50,511 bases of DNA from Candidatus Blautia merdipullorum (GTDB taxonomy: Bacteria > Bacillota > Clostridia > Lachnospirales > Lachnospiraceae). Where the stretch lies: contig DWYL01000109.1 in NCBI GenBank assembly GCA_019118685.1, positions 1-50,511 of the forward strand, written 5' to 3'. Shown here piece by piece: positions 23,632-32,523 of the stretch (position 1 is the first letter of the stretch; every line of letters starts with the position of its first letter). A model generated the notes under the pieces. That model saw only the letters and a program-made list of their open reading frames with translations, made no database searches and had not been told where the DNA came from. The position numbers were made by a program, and so were the translations under genes.

Positions 23632-24339
23632 ATGAAATTTTCATTTGACAGCAGAGTCCGGTACAGCGAAACCGGGGAAGACAGACAATTGAGTTTAAAT
23701 GGGATATTGAATTATTTCCAGGATTGCTGCACATTTCATTCAGAAAGCGCAGGAGTAGGGATGGATTTTCTGGCAGAAAAGGGACAGGCCTGGGTGCTCT
23801 CTTCCTGGCAGATCGTGGTGAATCGTTATCCGCTGCTATATGAAAAGATCAGGGTCTCTACCTGGCCGTATGCTTTCAGGCGGTTTCTGGGCAGCAGAAA
23901 TTTTACCATGGAAGATGAAAAGGGAGAACTTATCGCATATGCCAACAGTCTGTGGACATATCTGGATATTGCTTCAGGCAGACCGGTAAATGTAGATAAA
24001 AAGCAGATAGAGGCTTATACTTTGGAAGAAAAACTGGATATGGATTATTTTTCCAGAAAAATCCTGATTCCGGAAGGAATGAAAGAATACCCTGCTTTTC
24101 AGGTACGGCCTCATCATCTGGATACCAATCACCACGTAAATAACGGCCAGTATGTGCTGATGGCCCAGGAATATCTGCCTGGAGGATTCAAAGTGGGGCA
24201 GATGCGGGCTGAGTATAAGAAACAGGCTGTTTTGGACGATGTGATCCGTCCTAAGGTAAAGGAAGAGAATGGGATTTATACTATAGTGCTGGAAAGCCCT
24301 GCCGGAGATATCTATGCTGTTGTAGAATTGGAAAAGTAA
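23632..24339 (+). CDS. Acyl-ACP thioesterase
   Basis: Releases fatty acids from acyl carrier protein. A 235-residue double hot-dog protein of the FatA/FatB-like bacterial family. The first hot-dog begins RVRYSETGEDRQLSLNGILNYFQDC, a pattern conserved in the family. The second contains the active-site DTNHHVNNGQYV, with the Asp, Asn and His expected for catalysis. No signal peptide. AAGAAGGATG precedes the ATG. It is followed 9 nt later by cvfB and the two are probably co-transcribed. The chain-length preference cannot be read from sequence. Confidence 0.9.
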   Translation: MKFSFDSRVRYSETGEDRQLSLNGILNYFQDCCTFHSESAGVGMDFLAEKGQAWVLSSWQIVVNRYPLLYEKIRVSTWPYAFRRFLGSRNFTMEDEKGELIAYANSLWTYLDIASGRPVNVDKKQIEAYTLEEKLDMDYFSRKILIPEGMKEYPAFQVRPHHLDTNHHVNNGQYVLMAQEYLPGGFKVGQMRAEYKKQAVLDDVIRPKVKEENGIYTIVLESPAGDIYAVVELEK

Positions 24340-24348
24340 GGAGAAAAT

Positions 24349-25188
24349 ATGATCGAATTAGGAAAAGTACAGGAATTAATGGTTGTAAAAAAGGTGGATT
24401 TCGGAGTTTATCTGGGAGAAACCATGGATGCCGGACAGGAAGAGAGGGTGCTGCTGCCAGGGAAAAAAGTTCCTGCGGGAACAGAAGAAGGGGACAGGGT
24501 CCAGGTGTTTATTTATAAGGATTCCTCAGACCGCCTTATTGCAACTACCGACAGACCTAAGGCTCTTTTAGGAGAAACAGCGGTGATGAGGGTGGCTCAG
24601 GTGACAAAAATAGGAGCTTTTCTGGACTGGGGACTGGAAAAAGATCTGTTTCTTCCCTATAAAGAGCAGACTAAGAGAGTTCATGAAGGGGAAGAAGTGC
24701 TGGCGGCAGTTTATATAGACAAAAGCAGCCGCCTGTGCGCTACTATGAAGGTATATCACTATCTGTCTGACAGATCGCCATATAATAAGGATGATACAGT
24801 GACCGGGGTAGTCTATGAGGTCAGTAAAAATTTCGGCGTGTTTGTGGCTGTGGATGATAAGTATTCCGCTATGATCCCCAGACAGGAGGCCCAGGGAGGA
24901 TACCAGCCCGGAGATGAAGTGACCTGCAGGGTAAGCGCTGTGCGGGAAGATGGAAAACTGACGCTGAGCCCCAAGAAAAAAGCCTATCTTCAGATTTATG
25001 AGGACGCTCAGAATGTTTATGAGATCATTGAGGATTTTGACGGAGTCCTGCCCTTTGATGATAAGGCAGATCCGGTGCTGATCCAAAGAGAGTTCGGACT
25101 AAGTAAAAACGCCTTTAAAAGGGCGGTGGGACATCTTTTGAAAGAAGAGAAGATAGAACTGAAAAACGGGAAAATTTATATACGGTAG
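24349..25188 (+). CDS. cvfB: CvfB-like S1 RNA-binding protein
   Basis: A 279-residue RNA-binding protein of the CvfB/YitL family. It contains three S1-type OB-folds in tandem: about 1-65 (VKKVDFGVYL), 68-130 (VTKIGAFLDWGLEKDLFLP) and 145-215 (GVVYEVSKNFGVFVAVDDKYSAMIP). A C-terminal winged helix (about 220-279) has SKNAFKRAVGHLLKEEKIEL. In Staphylococcus the homologue affects virulence gene expression; here a general post-transcriptional role is likely. It starts 9 nt after the thioesterase stop. Confidence 0.87.
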   Translation: MIELGKVQELMVVKKVDFGVYLGETMDAGQEERVLLPGKKVPAGTEEGDRVQVFIYKDSSDRLIATTDRPKALLGETAVMRVAQVTKIGAFLDWGLEKDLFLPYKEQTKRVHEGEEVLAAVYIDKSSRLCATMKVYHYLSDRSPYNKDDTVTGVVYEVSKNFGVFVAVDDKYSAMIPRQEAQGGYQPGDEVTCRVSAVREDGKLTLSPKKKAYLQIYEDAQNVYEIIEDFDGVLPFDDKADPVLIQREFGLSKNAFKRAVGHLLKEEKIELKNGKIYIR

Positions 25189-25264
25189 TGCTTTTCCGGT
25201 GAAACGTATTATGATATAATCATTAATAACCGAGAGTTTTTTATGTCCAAAAGGAGGAAAATCA

Positions 25265-25858
25265 GTGGACTCGATAGACTATTATGACCGATATGCTGTG
25301 CCATATTATGAAGAAACTGTAGATCTAAGTATGGAAGACCAGCTGGGACGTTTTGTGGAGCTTCTGCCTGAGAGTGCAGATGTTCTGGATTTAGGATGCG
25401 GTTCCGGAAGGGATACTGTATTTCTGGAAGATGAAGGCTGTGTTGTGACCCCTATGGACGGGTCTGAGAAAATGTGCAATCTTGCCAGTATCCATACAGG
25501 AAAAGAGGTTCTTCATCTCAGGATAGAAGAAATGGAGTTCAAAAATGTATTTCATGGGATCTGGGCCTGTGCTGTCTTGGGCCATTTCCCCCCGGAAGAA
25601 ATAAAAGATGTAATGAGCCGTATACTGGCGGCTTTAAAAGAAGGCGGCATCCTTTATTTTTCTGTTCGGAAAGGAGATCGGAAGGGAAGATTCAACGGCC
25701 GGTATTTTTATGATTATAACAGGGAATCCCTGAATGAGCTTTTGGACTCTTTCCAGGAAATCCAGGTCATAGATATATGGAAGACCAGCGATGTGCGGGA
25801 AGACAGAAATAACAAATGGTTTAATGTTTTGCTCAGAAAAGCAAGAGAAGATGAATAA
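25265..25858 (+). CDS. Class I SAM-dependent methyltransferase
   Basis: A 197-residue Rossmann-fold methyltransferase. Motif I is DVLDLGCGSGRDTVFLEDEGC, followed by the acidic motif II region in VTPMDGSEKM, FHGIWACAVLGHFPPEE and GGILYFSVRKG (motif III). It begins at GTG 25265 with AAGGAGG upstream, and TATAAT near 25214 is a possible -10. The nearest type is the YcgJ/Tam-like Methyltransf_11 group. Substrate unknown. It precedes dnaE by 30 nt and may share its transcript. Confidence 0.85.
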   Translation: MDSIDYYDRYAVPYYEETVDLSMEDQLGRFVELLPESADVLDLGCGSGRDTVFLEDEGCVVTPMDGSEKMCNLASIHTGKEVLHLRIEEMEFKNVFHGIWACAVLGHFPPEEIKDVMSRILAALKEGGILYFSVRKGDRKGRFNGRYFYDYNRESLNELLDSFQEIQVIDIWKTSDVREDRNNKWFNVLLRKAREDE

Positions 25859-25888
25859 AATGCTGCGAGACATAAGGAGAGGAAGACA

Positions 25889-28800
25889 GTGGAATTTGCT
25901 CATTTACATGTACATACGGAATACAGCCTGCTGGATGGCTCCAATAAAATAAATGAATATGTAGCCAGAGTAAAAGAACTGGGAATGAACAGTGCAGCCA
26001 TAACTGACCACGGCGTCATGTTTGGCTGCATTGATTTTTATAAAGCGGCAAGGGCCGCAGGGATCAAGCCAATCCTGGGCTGCGAAGTCTATGTGGCTCC
26101 CGGCTCCCGTTTTGATAAGGAAACCGGACATTCCGATGACCGGTACTACCATCTGGTCCTGCTGGCGGAAAATAACCAGGGGTATCAGAATCTGATGAAG
26201 ATCGTGTCCAAGGGATTTATCGATGGATTTTACTATAAGCCAAGGGTAGATCTGGAGCTTTTGCAGAAATATCATGAAGGAATTATTGCATTAAGCGCCT
26301 GTCTTGCAGGAGAGGTTGCCAGAAATCTTGTAAGAAGCATGTATGAGGAGGCGAAAAGCGCTGCCCTTCGCTATGAGAAGATCTTCGGAAAAGAAAATTT
26401 CTTTCTGGAACTCCAGGATCACGGATTGCCTCAGCAGAAGCTGGTAAATCAGCAGCTTTTGCGTATAAGCCAGGAAACAGGGATTGATCTGGCAGCTACC
26501 AACGATATCCATTATACCTATGCGGAAGACGCCCAGGCTCATGATATCCTTCTATGCGTCCAGACGGGAAAACGTCTTCAGGATGAGGACCGGATGCGGT
26601 ATGAAGGGGGACAGTACTATGTAAAATCTCCCCAGGAGATGGAAGAATTGTTCCCTTATGCTCTGGAGGCTCTTTCCAATACCCAGAAGATTGCAGACCG
26701 CTGTAATGTAGAGATTGAATTTGGAGTGACCAAGCTGCCGAAATTTGATGTGCCGGCTCCCTACAATTCCTGGGAGTATCTGAATAAGCTGTGCTATGAA
26801 GGGCTGGAAGAGCGGTATACAGAGAATCTGGATCAGCTTAAGGAACGGCTGGAGTATGAGCTGGGCGTTATCAAAAAGATGGGATACGTGGATTATTTCC
26901 TGATTGTCTGGGATTTCATCAAGTACGCCAGGGATCACGATATTATGGTGGGACCGGGAAGGGGTTCCGCTGCCGGAAGCCTGGTATCCTATACTTTGGG
27001 GATCACAAAACTGGATCCTATTAAGTATGATCTTCTTTTTGAGCGTTTCCTGAATCCTGAGCGCGTATCCATGCCGGATATTGATGTGGATTTCTGCTTT
27101 GAACGACGCCAGGAGGTTATCGACTATGTAGTGAGAAAGTATGGAAAGGACCGGGTGGTGCAGATCGTTACCTTCGGTACTATGGCGGCCAGAGGCGTGA
27201 TCCGGGATGTGGGAAGGGTTATGGACCTGCCTTACGCTCAGTGTGACACCATTGCCAAGATGATTCCAAATGAGCTGAATATTACCATAGATAAGGCTCT
27301 GACTATGAATCCGGAGCTGCGGAATCTTTACGAGTCTGACGAGACGATAAAAACTTTAATCGACATGAGCAAGAGACTGGAAGGTCTTCCAAGACATACT
27401 TCCATGCATGCGGCGGGAGTTGTTATCAGCCAGAAAGCGGTAGATGAGTATGTGCCTCTTTCCAGAGCTTCTGACGGCTCTATCGTCACTCAGTTTACCA
27501 TGACGACTCTGGAAGAACTGGGACTTTTGAAGATGGATTTCCTGGGTCTTAGGACTCTGACAGTGATCCAGAATGCAGTGAAACTGGCAGAAAGGGACAA
27601 GGGGATCACTCTGGACATTGATCACATCGATTATGATGACAAAAATGTATATGAAATGCTGGGAGCCGGAAAGACAGACGGGGTCTTTCAGCTGGAGAGC
27701 GCCGGAATGACAAGCTTCATGAAGGAACTGAAGCCTCAGAACCTGGAAGATGTCATTGCTGGGATTTCTCTGTACCGCCCCGGCCCTATGGATTTTATAC
27801 CTCAATATATTAAAGGAAAGAATAATGCGGACAGCATCCACTATGACTGCCCGGAGTTGGAACCCATCTTAAAGCCTACCTATGGGTGTATCGTGTATCA
27901 GGAGCAGGTTATGCAGATTGTAAGGTCCCTGGGAGGATACACCCTTGGACGAAGCGATCTGGTCCGCCGCGCCATGAGCAAGAAAAAGGCTTCTGTTATG
28001 GAGAAAGAACGGCAGAACTTTGTATATGGCAATGAAGAAGAGGGAGTTCCCGGCTGCATCAACAGAGGGATTTCCGAAGAGGTGGCAAATAAGATCTATG
28101 ATGAGATGATTGATTTTGCCAAATATGCTTTTAACAAGTCCCATGCTGCGGCTTATGCGGTGGTATCTTATCAGACGGCTTATCTGAAGTATTATTTTCC
28201 TGTTGAGTTTATGGCCGCTCTGATGACTTCTGTGATCGATAATCCTTCTAAGGTGTCAGAATATATTCTTTCCAGCAGGAAGATGGGAATTTCTATCCTC
28301 CCTCCGGACATCAACAAAGGAGAGAGTCAGTTTTCCGTGGACAACGGAGCTATCCGCTACGGTCTTTCTGCCATTAAAAGTATCGGAAGGCCTGTGATCA
28401 GGGCTATTGTGGAGGAACGGCAGGAAAGAGGGCAATTTAAAAACCTTCAGGATTTTATCGAACGTATGTCAGGAAAAGATGTAAATAAAAAGGCTATCGA
28501 GAATTTTATCAAAGCCGGAGCTTTTGACAGTCTTTCGGGAAACCGGCGGCAGAAGATGATGATCTATGCTCAGATACTGGATTCTGTAAATCAGGAAAAG
28601 AAGAATGTTATGGCCGGACAGATGAGTCTTTTTGATCTGGTTTCCGAGGAGGAAAAATCTGCTTTTGAAATCCGTATGCCGGACGTGGAAGAATATCCAA
28701 AAGAGGCAAAGCTGGCCTTTGAAAAAGAAGTTCTGGGAGTGTATATAAGCGGCCATCCTCTGGAAGAATATACAGAGAGATGGAAGAAAAATATTACTGC

Positions 28801-29371
28801 AGTAACGGCCGATTTCCAGCCTGATGAAGATACGGGCATGCCTAAGGTCCGGGACGGAGCCAGGGCGGTGGTTGGCGGAATGATCACGGCAAAAACCATT
28901 AAATATACAAAAAACAATAAAATCATGGCTTTCCTTACCCTGGAGGATTTGGTGGGAACTGTGGAAATTGTGGTATTTCCCAGAGACTATGAAAAAAATG
29001 TACGTTTTATGGAAGCAGACGCCAAGGTTTTTATCCAGGGACGTGTTTCCGGGGAGGATGATAAGGCCAGTAAATTGATCTGTGAAAACATTTATCCTTT
29101 CGATATGGCACCCCGGGAACTTTGGCTTCAGTTTGAGACGAAAGAGGCCTTTCTGGAACGGGAGGAAGAGCTTTATGAGGATATTAAGGATTCTGACGGG
29201 AAAGATAAGGTGGTGATCTATATCCGTTCGCCGAAAGCAGTGAAGAGACTGGGGCCGTCCAGATCTGTCAGAATAGACAAGAGACTTCTCAACAATCTGT
29301 ACGAAAAGTACGGCCATGACAACGTAAAAGTTGTAGAAAAGAGTATTGAAAATATCGGGAAAATGCTATAA
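25889..29371 (+). CDS. dnaE: DNA polymerase III alpha subunit (DnaE)
   Basis: Replicative polymerase of 1160 residues, normal for DnaE. The N-terminal PHP domain starts FAHLHVHTEYSLLDGSNKIN, with further metal ligands in TDHGVMFG and ATNDIHY. The polymerase core has GPGRGSAAGSL and the catalytic Asp pair in MPDIDVDFCFERR, plus the FNKSHAAAYA finger segment. The helix-hairpin-helix region follows, then an OB-fold (about 985-1060). Start is GTG 25889 after AGGAGAGGAAGACA. In Firmicutes with PolC as main replicase, DnaE extends primers on the lagging strand. It lies just ahead of pfkA, an order also known in Bacillus. Confidence 0.96.
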   Translation: MEFAHLHVHTEYSLLDGSNKINEYVARVKELGMNSAAITDHGVMFGCIDFYKAARAAGIKPILGCEVYVAPGSRFDKETGHSDDRYYHLVLLAENNQGYQNLMKIVSKGFIDGFYYKPRVDLELLQKYHEGIIALSACLAGEVARNLVRSMYEEAKSAALRYEKIFGKENFFLELQDHGLPQQKLVNQQLLRISQETGIDLAATNDIHYTYAEDAQAHDILLCVQTGKRLQDEDRMRYEGGQYYVKSPQEMEELFPYALEALSNTQKIADRCNVEIEFGVTKLPKFDVPAPYNSWEYLNKLCYEGLEERYTENLDQLKERLEYELGVIKKMGYVDYFLIVWDFIKYARDHDIMVGPGRGSAAGSLVSYTLGITKLDPIKYDLLFERFLNPERVSMPDIDVDFCFERRQEVIDYVVRKYGKDRVVQIVTFGTMAARGVIRDVGRVMDLPYAQCDTIAKMIPNELNITIDKALTMNPELRNLYESDETIKTLIDMSKRLEGLPRHTSMHAAGVVISQKAVDEYVPLSRASDGSIVTQFTMTTLEELGLLKMDFLGLRTLTVIQNAVKLAERDKGITLDIDHIDYDDKNVYEMLGAGKTDGVFQLESAGMTSFMKELKPQNLEDVIAGISLYRPGPMDFIPQYIKGKNNADSIHYDCPELEPILKPTYGCIVYQEQVMQIVRSLGGYTLGRSDLVRRAMSKKKASVMEKERQNFVYGNEEEGVPGCINRGISEEVANKIYDEMIDFAKYAFNKSHAAAYAVVSYQTAYLKYYFPVEFMAALMTSVIDNPSKVSEYILSSRKMGISILPPDINKGESQFSVDNGAIRYGLSAIKSIGRPVIRAIVEERQERGQFKNLQDFIERMSGKDVNKKAIENFIKAGAFDSLSGNRRQKMMIYAQILDSVNQEKKNVMAGQMSLFDLVSEEEKSAFEIRMPDVEEYPKEAKLAFEKEVLGVYISGHPLEEYTERWKKNITAVTADFQPDEDTGMPKVRDGARAVVGGMITAKTIKYTKNNKIMAFLTLEDLVGTVEIVVFPRDYEKNVRFMEADAKVFIQGRVSGEDDKASKLICENIYPFDMAPRELWLQFETKEAFLEREEELYEDIKDSDGKDKVVIYIRSPKAVKRLGPSRSVRIDKRLLNNLYEKYGHDNVKVVEKSIENIGKML

Positions 29372-29433
29372 AATAAGAACGATTCAATGTATAGATATAA
29401 AAACAAAGGGCTGCGAGAATATGGAGGAGAAAG

Positions 29434-30435
29434 ATGACTGCGAATAAAGAAATCAAAACAATTGGCGTTTTAACAAGTGGTGGAGATGCTCCGGGAATGA
29501 ATGCGGCGATCCGTGCGGTTGTAAGAAGAGGCTTGAGCCGTGGAATCAAAATGAAGGGGATTTTAAAAGGATATTCAGGTCTGCTCAATGAAGAGATTAT
29601 AGAGATGACAGCGGTAGATGTTTCAGATACTATCCAGAAGGGCGGAACAATTCTGTATACTGCCCGCTGCGCAGAGATGCGAACAGAAGAGGGACAGAGA
29701 AGAGCCGCTGAGATCTGTAAAAAACATGGTATCGACGGCCTTGTGGTGATCGGTGGAGATGGTTCTTTTGCAGGCGCGCAGAAACTGGCGAATCTGGGCG
29801 TAAATGCAGTAGGTGTTCCGGGAACCATTGACCTGGACATTGCATGTACAGAGTACACCATTGGTTTTGACACTGCTGTAAACACAGCTATGGAAGCGAT
29901 TGATAAAGTTCGTGATACATCTACCTCTCATGAGCGTGTAAGTATTATCGAAGTTATGGGAAGAAACGCTGGATATATTGCTCTGTGGTGCGGTATCGCA
30001 AATGGCGCAGAAGATATTCTCCTTCCTGAAAAATATGACTACGATGAACAGCGGATCATCAATAATATTATTGACAACCGTAAAAAAGGAAAGAAACACC
30101 ATATCATCATTAATGCAGAAGGTATCGGACATTCCGAAGCTATGGCAAAACGTATTGAGGCGGCTACAGGGATTGAGACCAGAGCTACTATTTTAGGACA
30201 TATGCAGAGAGGCGGAACACCTACATGTAAGGACCGTGTATATGCTTCTATCATGGGAGCTAAAGCTGTGGATGTGCTTCTGGAAGGCAAGACCAAGAGA
30301 GTCATCTGCTACAGAAACGGCGAGTATGTGGATATGGATATTAACGAAGCTCTGGCTATGAAGAAAACGATTTCTGATTATCAGTTTGAAGTCAGCTATT
30401 CACTGTCTCACAATTATACGAAAAATCAGGCATAA
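29434..30435 (+). CDS. pfkA: ATP-dependent 6-phosphofructokinase
   Basis: Commits fructose-6-phosphate to glycolysis. The 333 residues match PfkA, slightly longer than the E. coli protein. GVLTSGGDAPGMNAAIR binds ATP. GGDGS (107-111) and the Gly in PGTID mark the ATP- rather than pyrophosphate-dependent type. The catalytic segment is TIDLD (131-135) instead of the common TIDND, while the catalytic Asp133 is kept. The sugar-phosphate segment is VMGRNAGYIAL. The ribosome site is GGAGG. It follows dnaE by 62 nt and is closed by a terminator. Confidence 0.95.
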   Translation: MTANKEIKTIGVLTSGGDAPGMNAAIRAVVRRGLSRGIKMKGILKGYSGLLNEEIIEMTAVDVSDTIQKGGTILYTARCAEMRTEEGQRRAAEICKKHGIDGLVVIGGDGSFAGAQKLANLGVNAVGVPGTIDLDIACTEYTIGFDTAVNTAMEAIDKVRDTSTSHERVSIIEVMGRNAGYIALWCGIANGAEDILLPEKYDYDEQRIINNIIDNRKKGKKHHIIINAEGIGHSEAMAKRIEAATGIETRATILGHMQRGGTPTCKDRVYASIMGAKAVDVLLEGKTKRVICYRNGEYVDMDINEALAMKKTISDYQFEVSYSLSHNYTKNQA

Positions 30436-30452
30436 AAATTATATTCAGAACA

Positions 30453-30493
30453 TAAAAGGTGTGCGGCAAACTAATGCAGTACACCTTTTTTTT
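30453..30493 (+). terminator. Terminator of pfkA
   Basis: AAAAGGTGT(G) and (G)TACACCTTTT form the stem, and a run of eight T follows. It lies 18 nt after the pfkA stop. Confidence 0.85.
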
Positions 30494-30520
30494 ATCAGAT
30501 CACAGGGAGGAATCAGAACG

Positions 30521-31330
30521 ATGATCACAAGTACATCGAATGGGCAGATCAAAAAAATACAGCAGTTATTAAAAAAATCCAGAACAAGAAGAGAAGAGGG
30601 GCTTTTTGTGGCAGAAGGGATCAAGATGTTCCGGGAAGCGCCCGGGAACAGGATTAAAAAAATTTATCTAAAAGCCTCTTTTGCCGAAAAAGGAACCTGG
30701 AAAGAGATACTCAGGGAAAAAGGGCTGGAAGAAAAGGGGGAGGATCTGGCGGAGCTGGTAGAAGATAAAGTGTTTAATAGCCTTTCAGACACTGTGACGC
30801 CCCAGGGCGTCCTGTGCCTGGTAAGGACAAAGGAGTGCACTTTAGAAGAGATGATCCCGGAAAATAAAGCGCCTCTTCTTATGGTTCTGGAAGATCTTCA
30901 GGATCCGGGAAATCTGGGAACCATCCTCAGAACAGGAGAAGGAGCCGGAGTGACAGGGATCATCTTGTCAAAAAATTCGGTAGATATTTACAATCCAAAG
31001 GTGATCCGCTCTACCATGGGGTCTGTGTACCGTATGCCTTTTTATTATACATCCTCCATCCGGGAGGAAATCCTTCCCTGGTTTAAAGAGAAGAAGATCA
31101 CCGGATATGCGGCTCATCTGGAAGGGAAGAACAGCTATGACCAGGAAGATTATACCAAAGGCACGGCTTTTTTTATCGGGAATGAAGGGAATGGTCTGAG
31201 CCGGGAACTGTCTGAAAAAGCAGATGTATGGATCCGGATCCCTATGGAAGGACAGGTAGAGTCCTTAAATGCGGCTATGGCTTCAGGAATACTGATGTAT
31301 GAGGCTTTTCGGCAGAGGAGAAACCCTTAA
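30521..31330 (+). CDS. TrmH/SpoU-family RNA 2'-O-methyltransferase
   Basis: A 269-residue SPOUT methyltransferase modifying rRNA or tRNA ribose. Residues ~1-95 form the L30e-like RNA-binding part (RTRREEGLFVAEGIKMFREA). The knotted catalytic domain has VLEDLQDPGNLGTILRTGEGAG (motif 1), FIGNEGNGLS (motif 2) and IPMEGQVESLNAAMASGILMYEA (motif 3), all intact. ATG 30521 follows GGAGG by 9 nt; the frame is open further upstream but overlaps pfkA and its terminator. Similar to YsgA/RlmB-like proteins; the exact target nucleotide is not evident. Confidence 0.92.
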   Translation: MITSTSNGQIKKIQQLLKKSRTRREEGLFVAEGIKMFREAPGNRIKKIYLKASFAEKGTWKEILREKGLEEKGEDLAELVEDKVFNSLSDTVTPQGVLCLVRTKECTLEEMIPENKAPLLMVLEDLQDPGNLGTILRTGEGAGVTGIILSKNSVDIYNPKVIRSTMGSVYRMPFYYTSSIREEILPWFKEKKITGYAAHLEGKNSYDQEDYTKGTAFFIGNEGNGLSRELSEKADVWIRIPMEGQVESLNAAMASGILMYEAFRQRRNP

Positions 31331-31369
31331 ATTTCCTAAATTTTGTGAAATATTACAAAAATTACCCGC

Positions 31370-31450
31370 TTGACAAAGAAATGTAACCTTGATAGAATAT
31401 GCCCGTAACAAAACTTAATAAATTTGTAACAAATGAAAAGAAAATGTTAC
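31370..31450 (+). promoter_or_regulatory. Promoter with four helically phased TGTWAC boxes (WalR-like)
   Basis: Promoter TTGACA (31370-31375), 17 bp, TAGAAT (31393-31398). Hexamers TGTAAC (31382), CGTAAC (31404), TGTAAC (31425) and TGTTAC (31445) are spaced 22, 21 and 20 bp apart, two helical turns each. They fit the WalR half-site TGTWAH known from Bacillus and Staphylococcus cell wall genes. The first box lies inside the promoter spacer and the rest downstream, suggesting repression. Confidence 0.55.
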
Positions 31451-31473
31451 AGACTTATAGGAGGTTATATTTC

Positions 31474-32304
31474 ATGAAAGAGAGAATGAAGAAACTTTTG
31501 ACCTGCATGGGAGCTGTAGGAGTGTTGACCGCTGCAATGGCAGTTCCGGCTATGGCGGAAACCCAGAGGGAGGATCAGAATATAGATAAACCAGAGCTCC
31601 AGGAAGCAATGCAGGGAGATACCTTTGACTGGTCAGATAAGGCGGCTGCAAATGTCACTACATATGCAAATATCCGTCAGGGCTCTGACATCAGTACAGA
31701 CCGGGTTGGCAAGCTTTCTGCAGGAGCGGTAGTAACTGTAGTAGGAGAAGAGAACGGCTGGATGGAGGTTGTATCCGGTGATGTGGAAGGGTATATCAGG
31801 GGAGATCTTCTGGTTACCGGCGATGCTGCCCGGCAGCTTTTTGAGGCTTCCTACGGCGAGGGTGCACAGCTTGTAGGAGCAGAGGCTGTGGATGAAGCGG
31901 CCCTGGCGGCGGCAGAAGCCCAGGCTGCTGCTGAAGCTGCCGCTCAGGCTCAGCAGACAGCAGCCTCTGTATCACAGGGGGATTTAGATCTGATGGCGGC
32001 GATCATAGAATGTGAGGCAGGGGGCGAGCCTTACGAAGGAAAGATCGGCGTAGGAGCTGTAGTTATGAACCGGGTGAGAAGCTCTCAGTTTCCAAACACC
32101 ATTTCTGAGGTTATTTATCAGAGCGGACAGTTCTCACCGGTGGCCAGCGGGAAGCTTGCTTCTGTCCTGAGCAGAGGCGCCAGACAGGACTGCTATGACG
32201 CGGCCAGAGACGTATTTGCAGGAGCAAATACCGTAGGAGACTGCCTCTTCTTCCATGCAGGAGGGGGAAGCGGCCTGACCATTGCAAATCAGACATTTTA
32301 CTAA
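31474..32304 (+). CDS. Secreted cell wall hydrolase with SH3 and SleB/CwlJ-type domains
   Basis: Exported 276-residue protein. The signal peptide is about 1-28, with KKLLTCMGAVGVLTAAMAVP before AMAETQ. An SH3_3 domain lies at about 60-112 (YANIRQGSDISTDRVGKL ... GWMEVVSGDVEGYIRGDLL). An Ala/Glu/Gln-rich linker (about 140-168) precedes a C-terminal Hydrolase_2 (SleB/CwlJ) domain with the catalytic Glu in IIECEAGGEPYEGK and VGAVVMNRV. This domain cleaves peptidoglycan glycan strands, in spore cortex or in the vegetative wall. ATG 31474 has AGGAGG 9 nt upstream; the upstream in-frame ATG lies in the promoter. The TGTWAC boxes suggest control by the essential WalRK system. Confidence 0.9.
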   Translation: MKERMKKLLTCMGAVGVLTAAMAVPAMAETQREDQNIDKPELQEAMQGDTFDWSDKAAANVTTYANIRQGSDISTDRVGKLSAGAVVTVVGEENGWMEVVSGDVEGYIRGDLLVTGDAARQLFEASYGEGAQLVGAEAVDEAALAAAEAQAAAEAAAQAQQTAASVSQGDLDLMAAIIECEAGGEPYEGKIGVGAVVMNRVRSSQFPNTISEVIYQSGQFSPVASGKLASVLSRGARQDCYDAARDVFAGANTVGDCLFFHAGGGSGLTIANQTFY

Positions 32305-32323
32305 AATTATAGAGTTATTATAG

Positions 32324-32356
32324 ATGCGGTTCATTCAAAAACAGAATGAACCGCAT
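32324..32356. promoter_or_regulatory. LysR-type operator upstream of the DUF3830 operon
   Basis: ATGCGGTTCATTC (32324-32336) and its exact complement (32344-32356) flank a 7-nt centre. The core CATTCAAAAACAGAATGAA (32332-32350) recurs with one change at 34414-34432 beside lysR. Its centre is 29 bp before the -35 of the next promoter (about -64), the usual LysR activator site. As RNA it could also help to terminate the hydrolase gene, though the T tract is poor. Confidence 0.75.
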
Positions 32357-32369
32357 AATATTTATTCAG

Positions 32370-32398
32370 TTGCAGAATAGATTGTCATGAAATAAAAT
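32370..32398 (+). promoter_or_regulatory. Promoter of the DUF3830 operon
   Basis: TTGCAG (32370-32375), 17 bp, TAAAAT (32393-32398). The leader to the start codon is about 120 nt. Confidence 0.65.
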
Positions 32399-32523
32399 GG
32401 GGAAAAGAAAGAAAATAGACATTCGGACCGAAGAAATCTGTATATACAGTTTTTGTACCGGAGACTAAAATTATATTTCTTATCCGGTGATAAAAAATAT
32501 TTTACAGAAAGGAAATCTCTATT

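Noticed and set aside
28469-29317. 282-residue minus-strand frame opposite dnaE
   Set aside because: It lies wholly inside the dnaE coding region and its composition is explained by antisense codon structure.
31901-31975. Tandem repeat in the hydrolase linker
   Set aside because: Ala/Glu/Gln codons recur but there is no exact repeat unit; it is an ordinary low-complexity linker.
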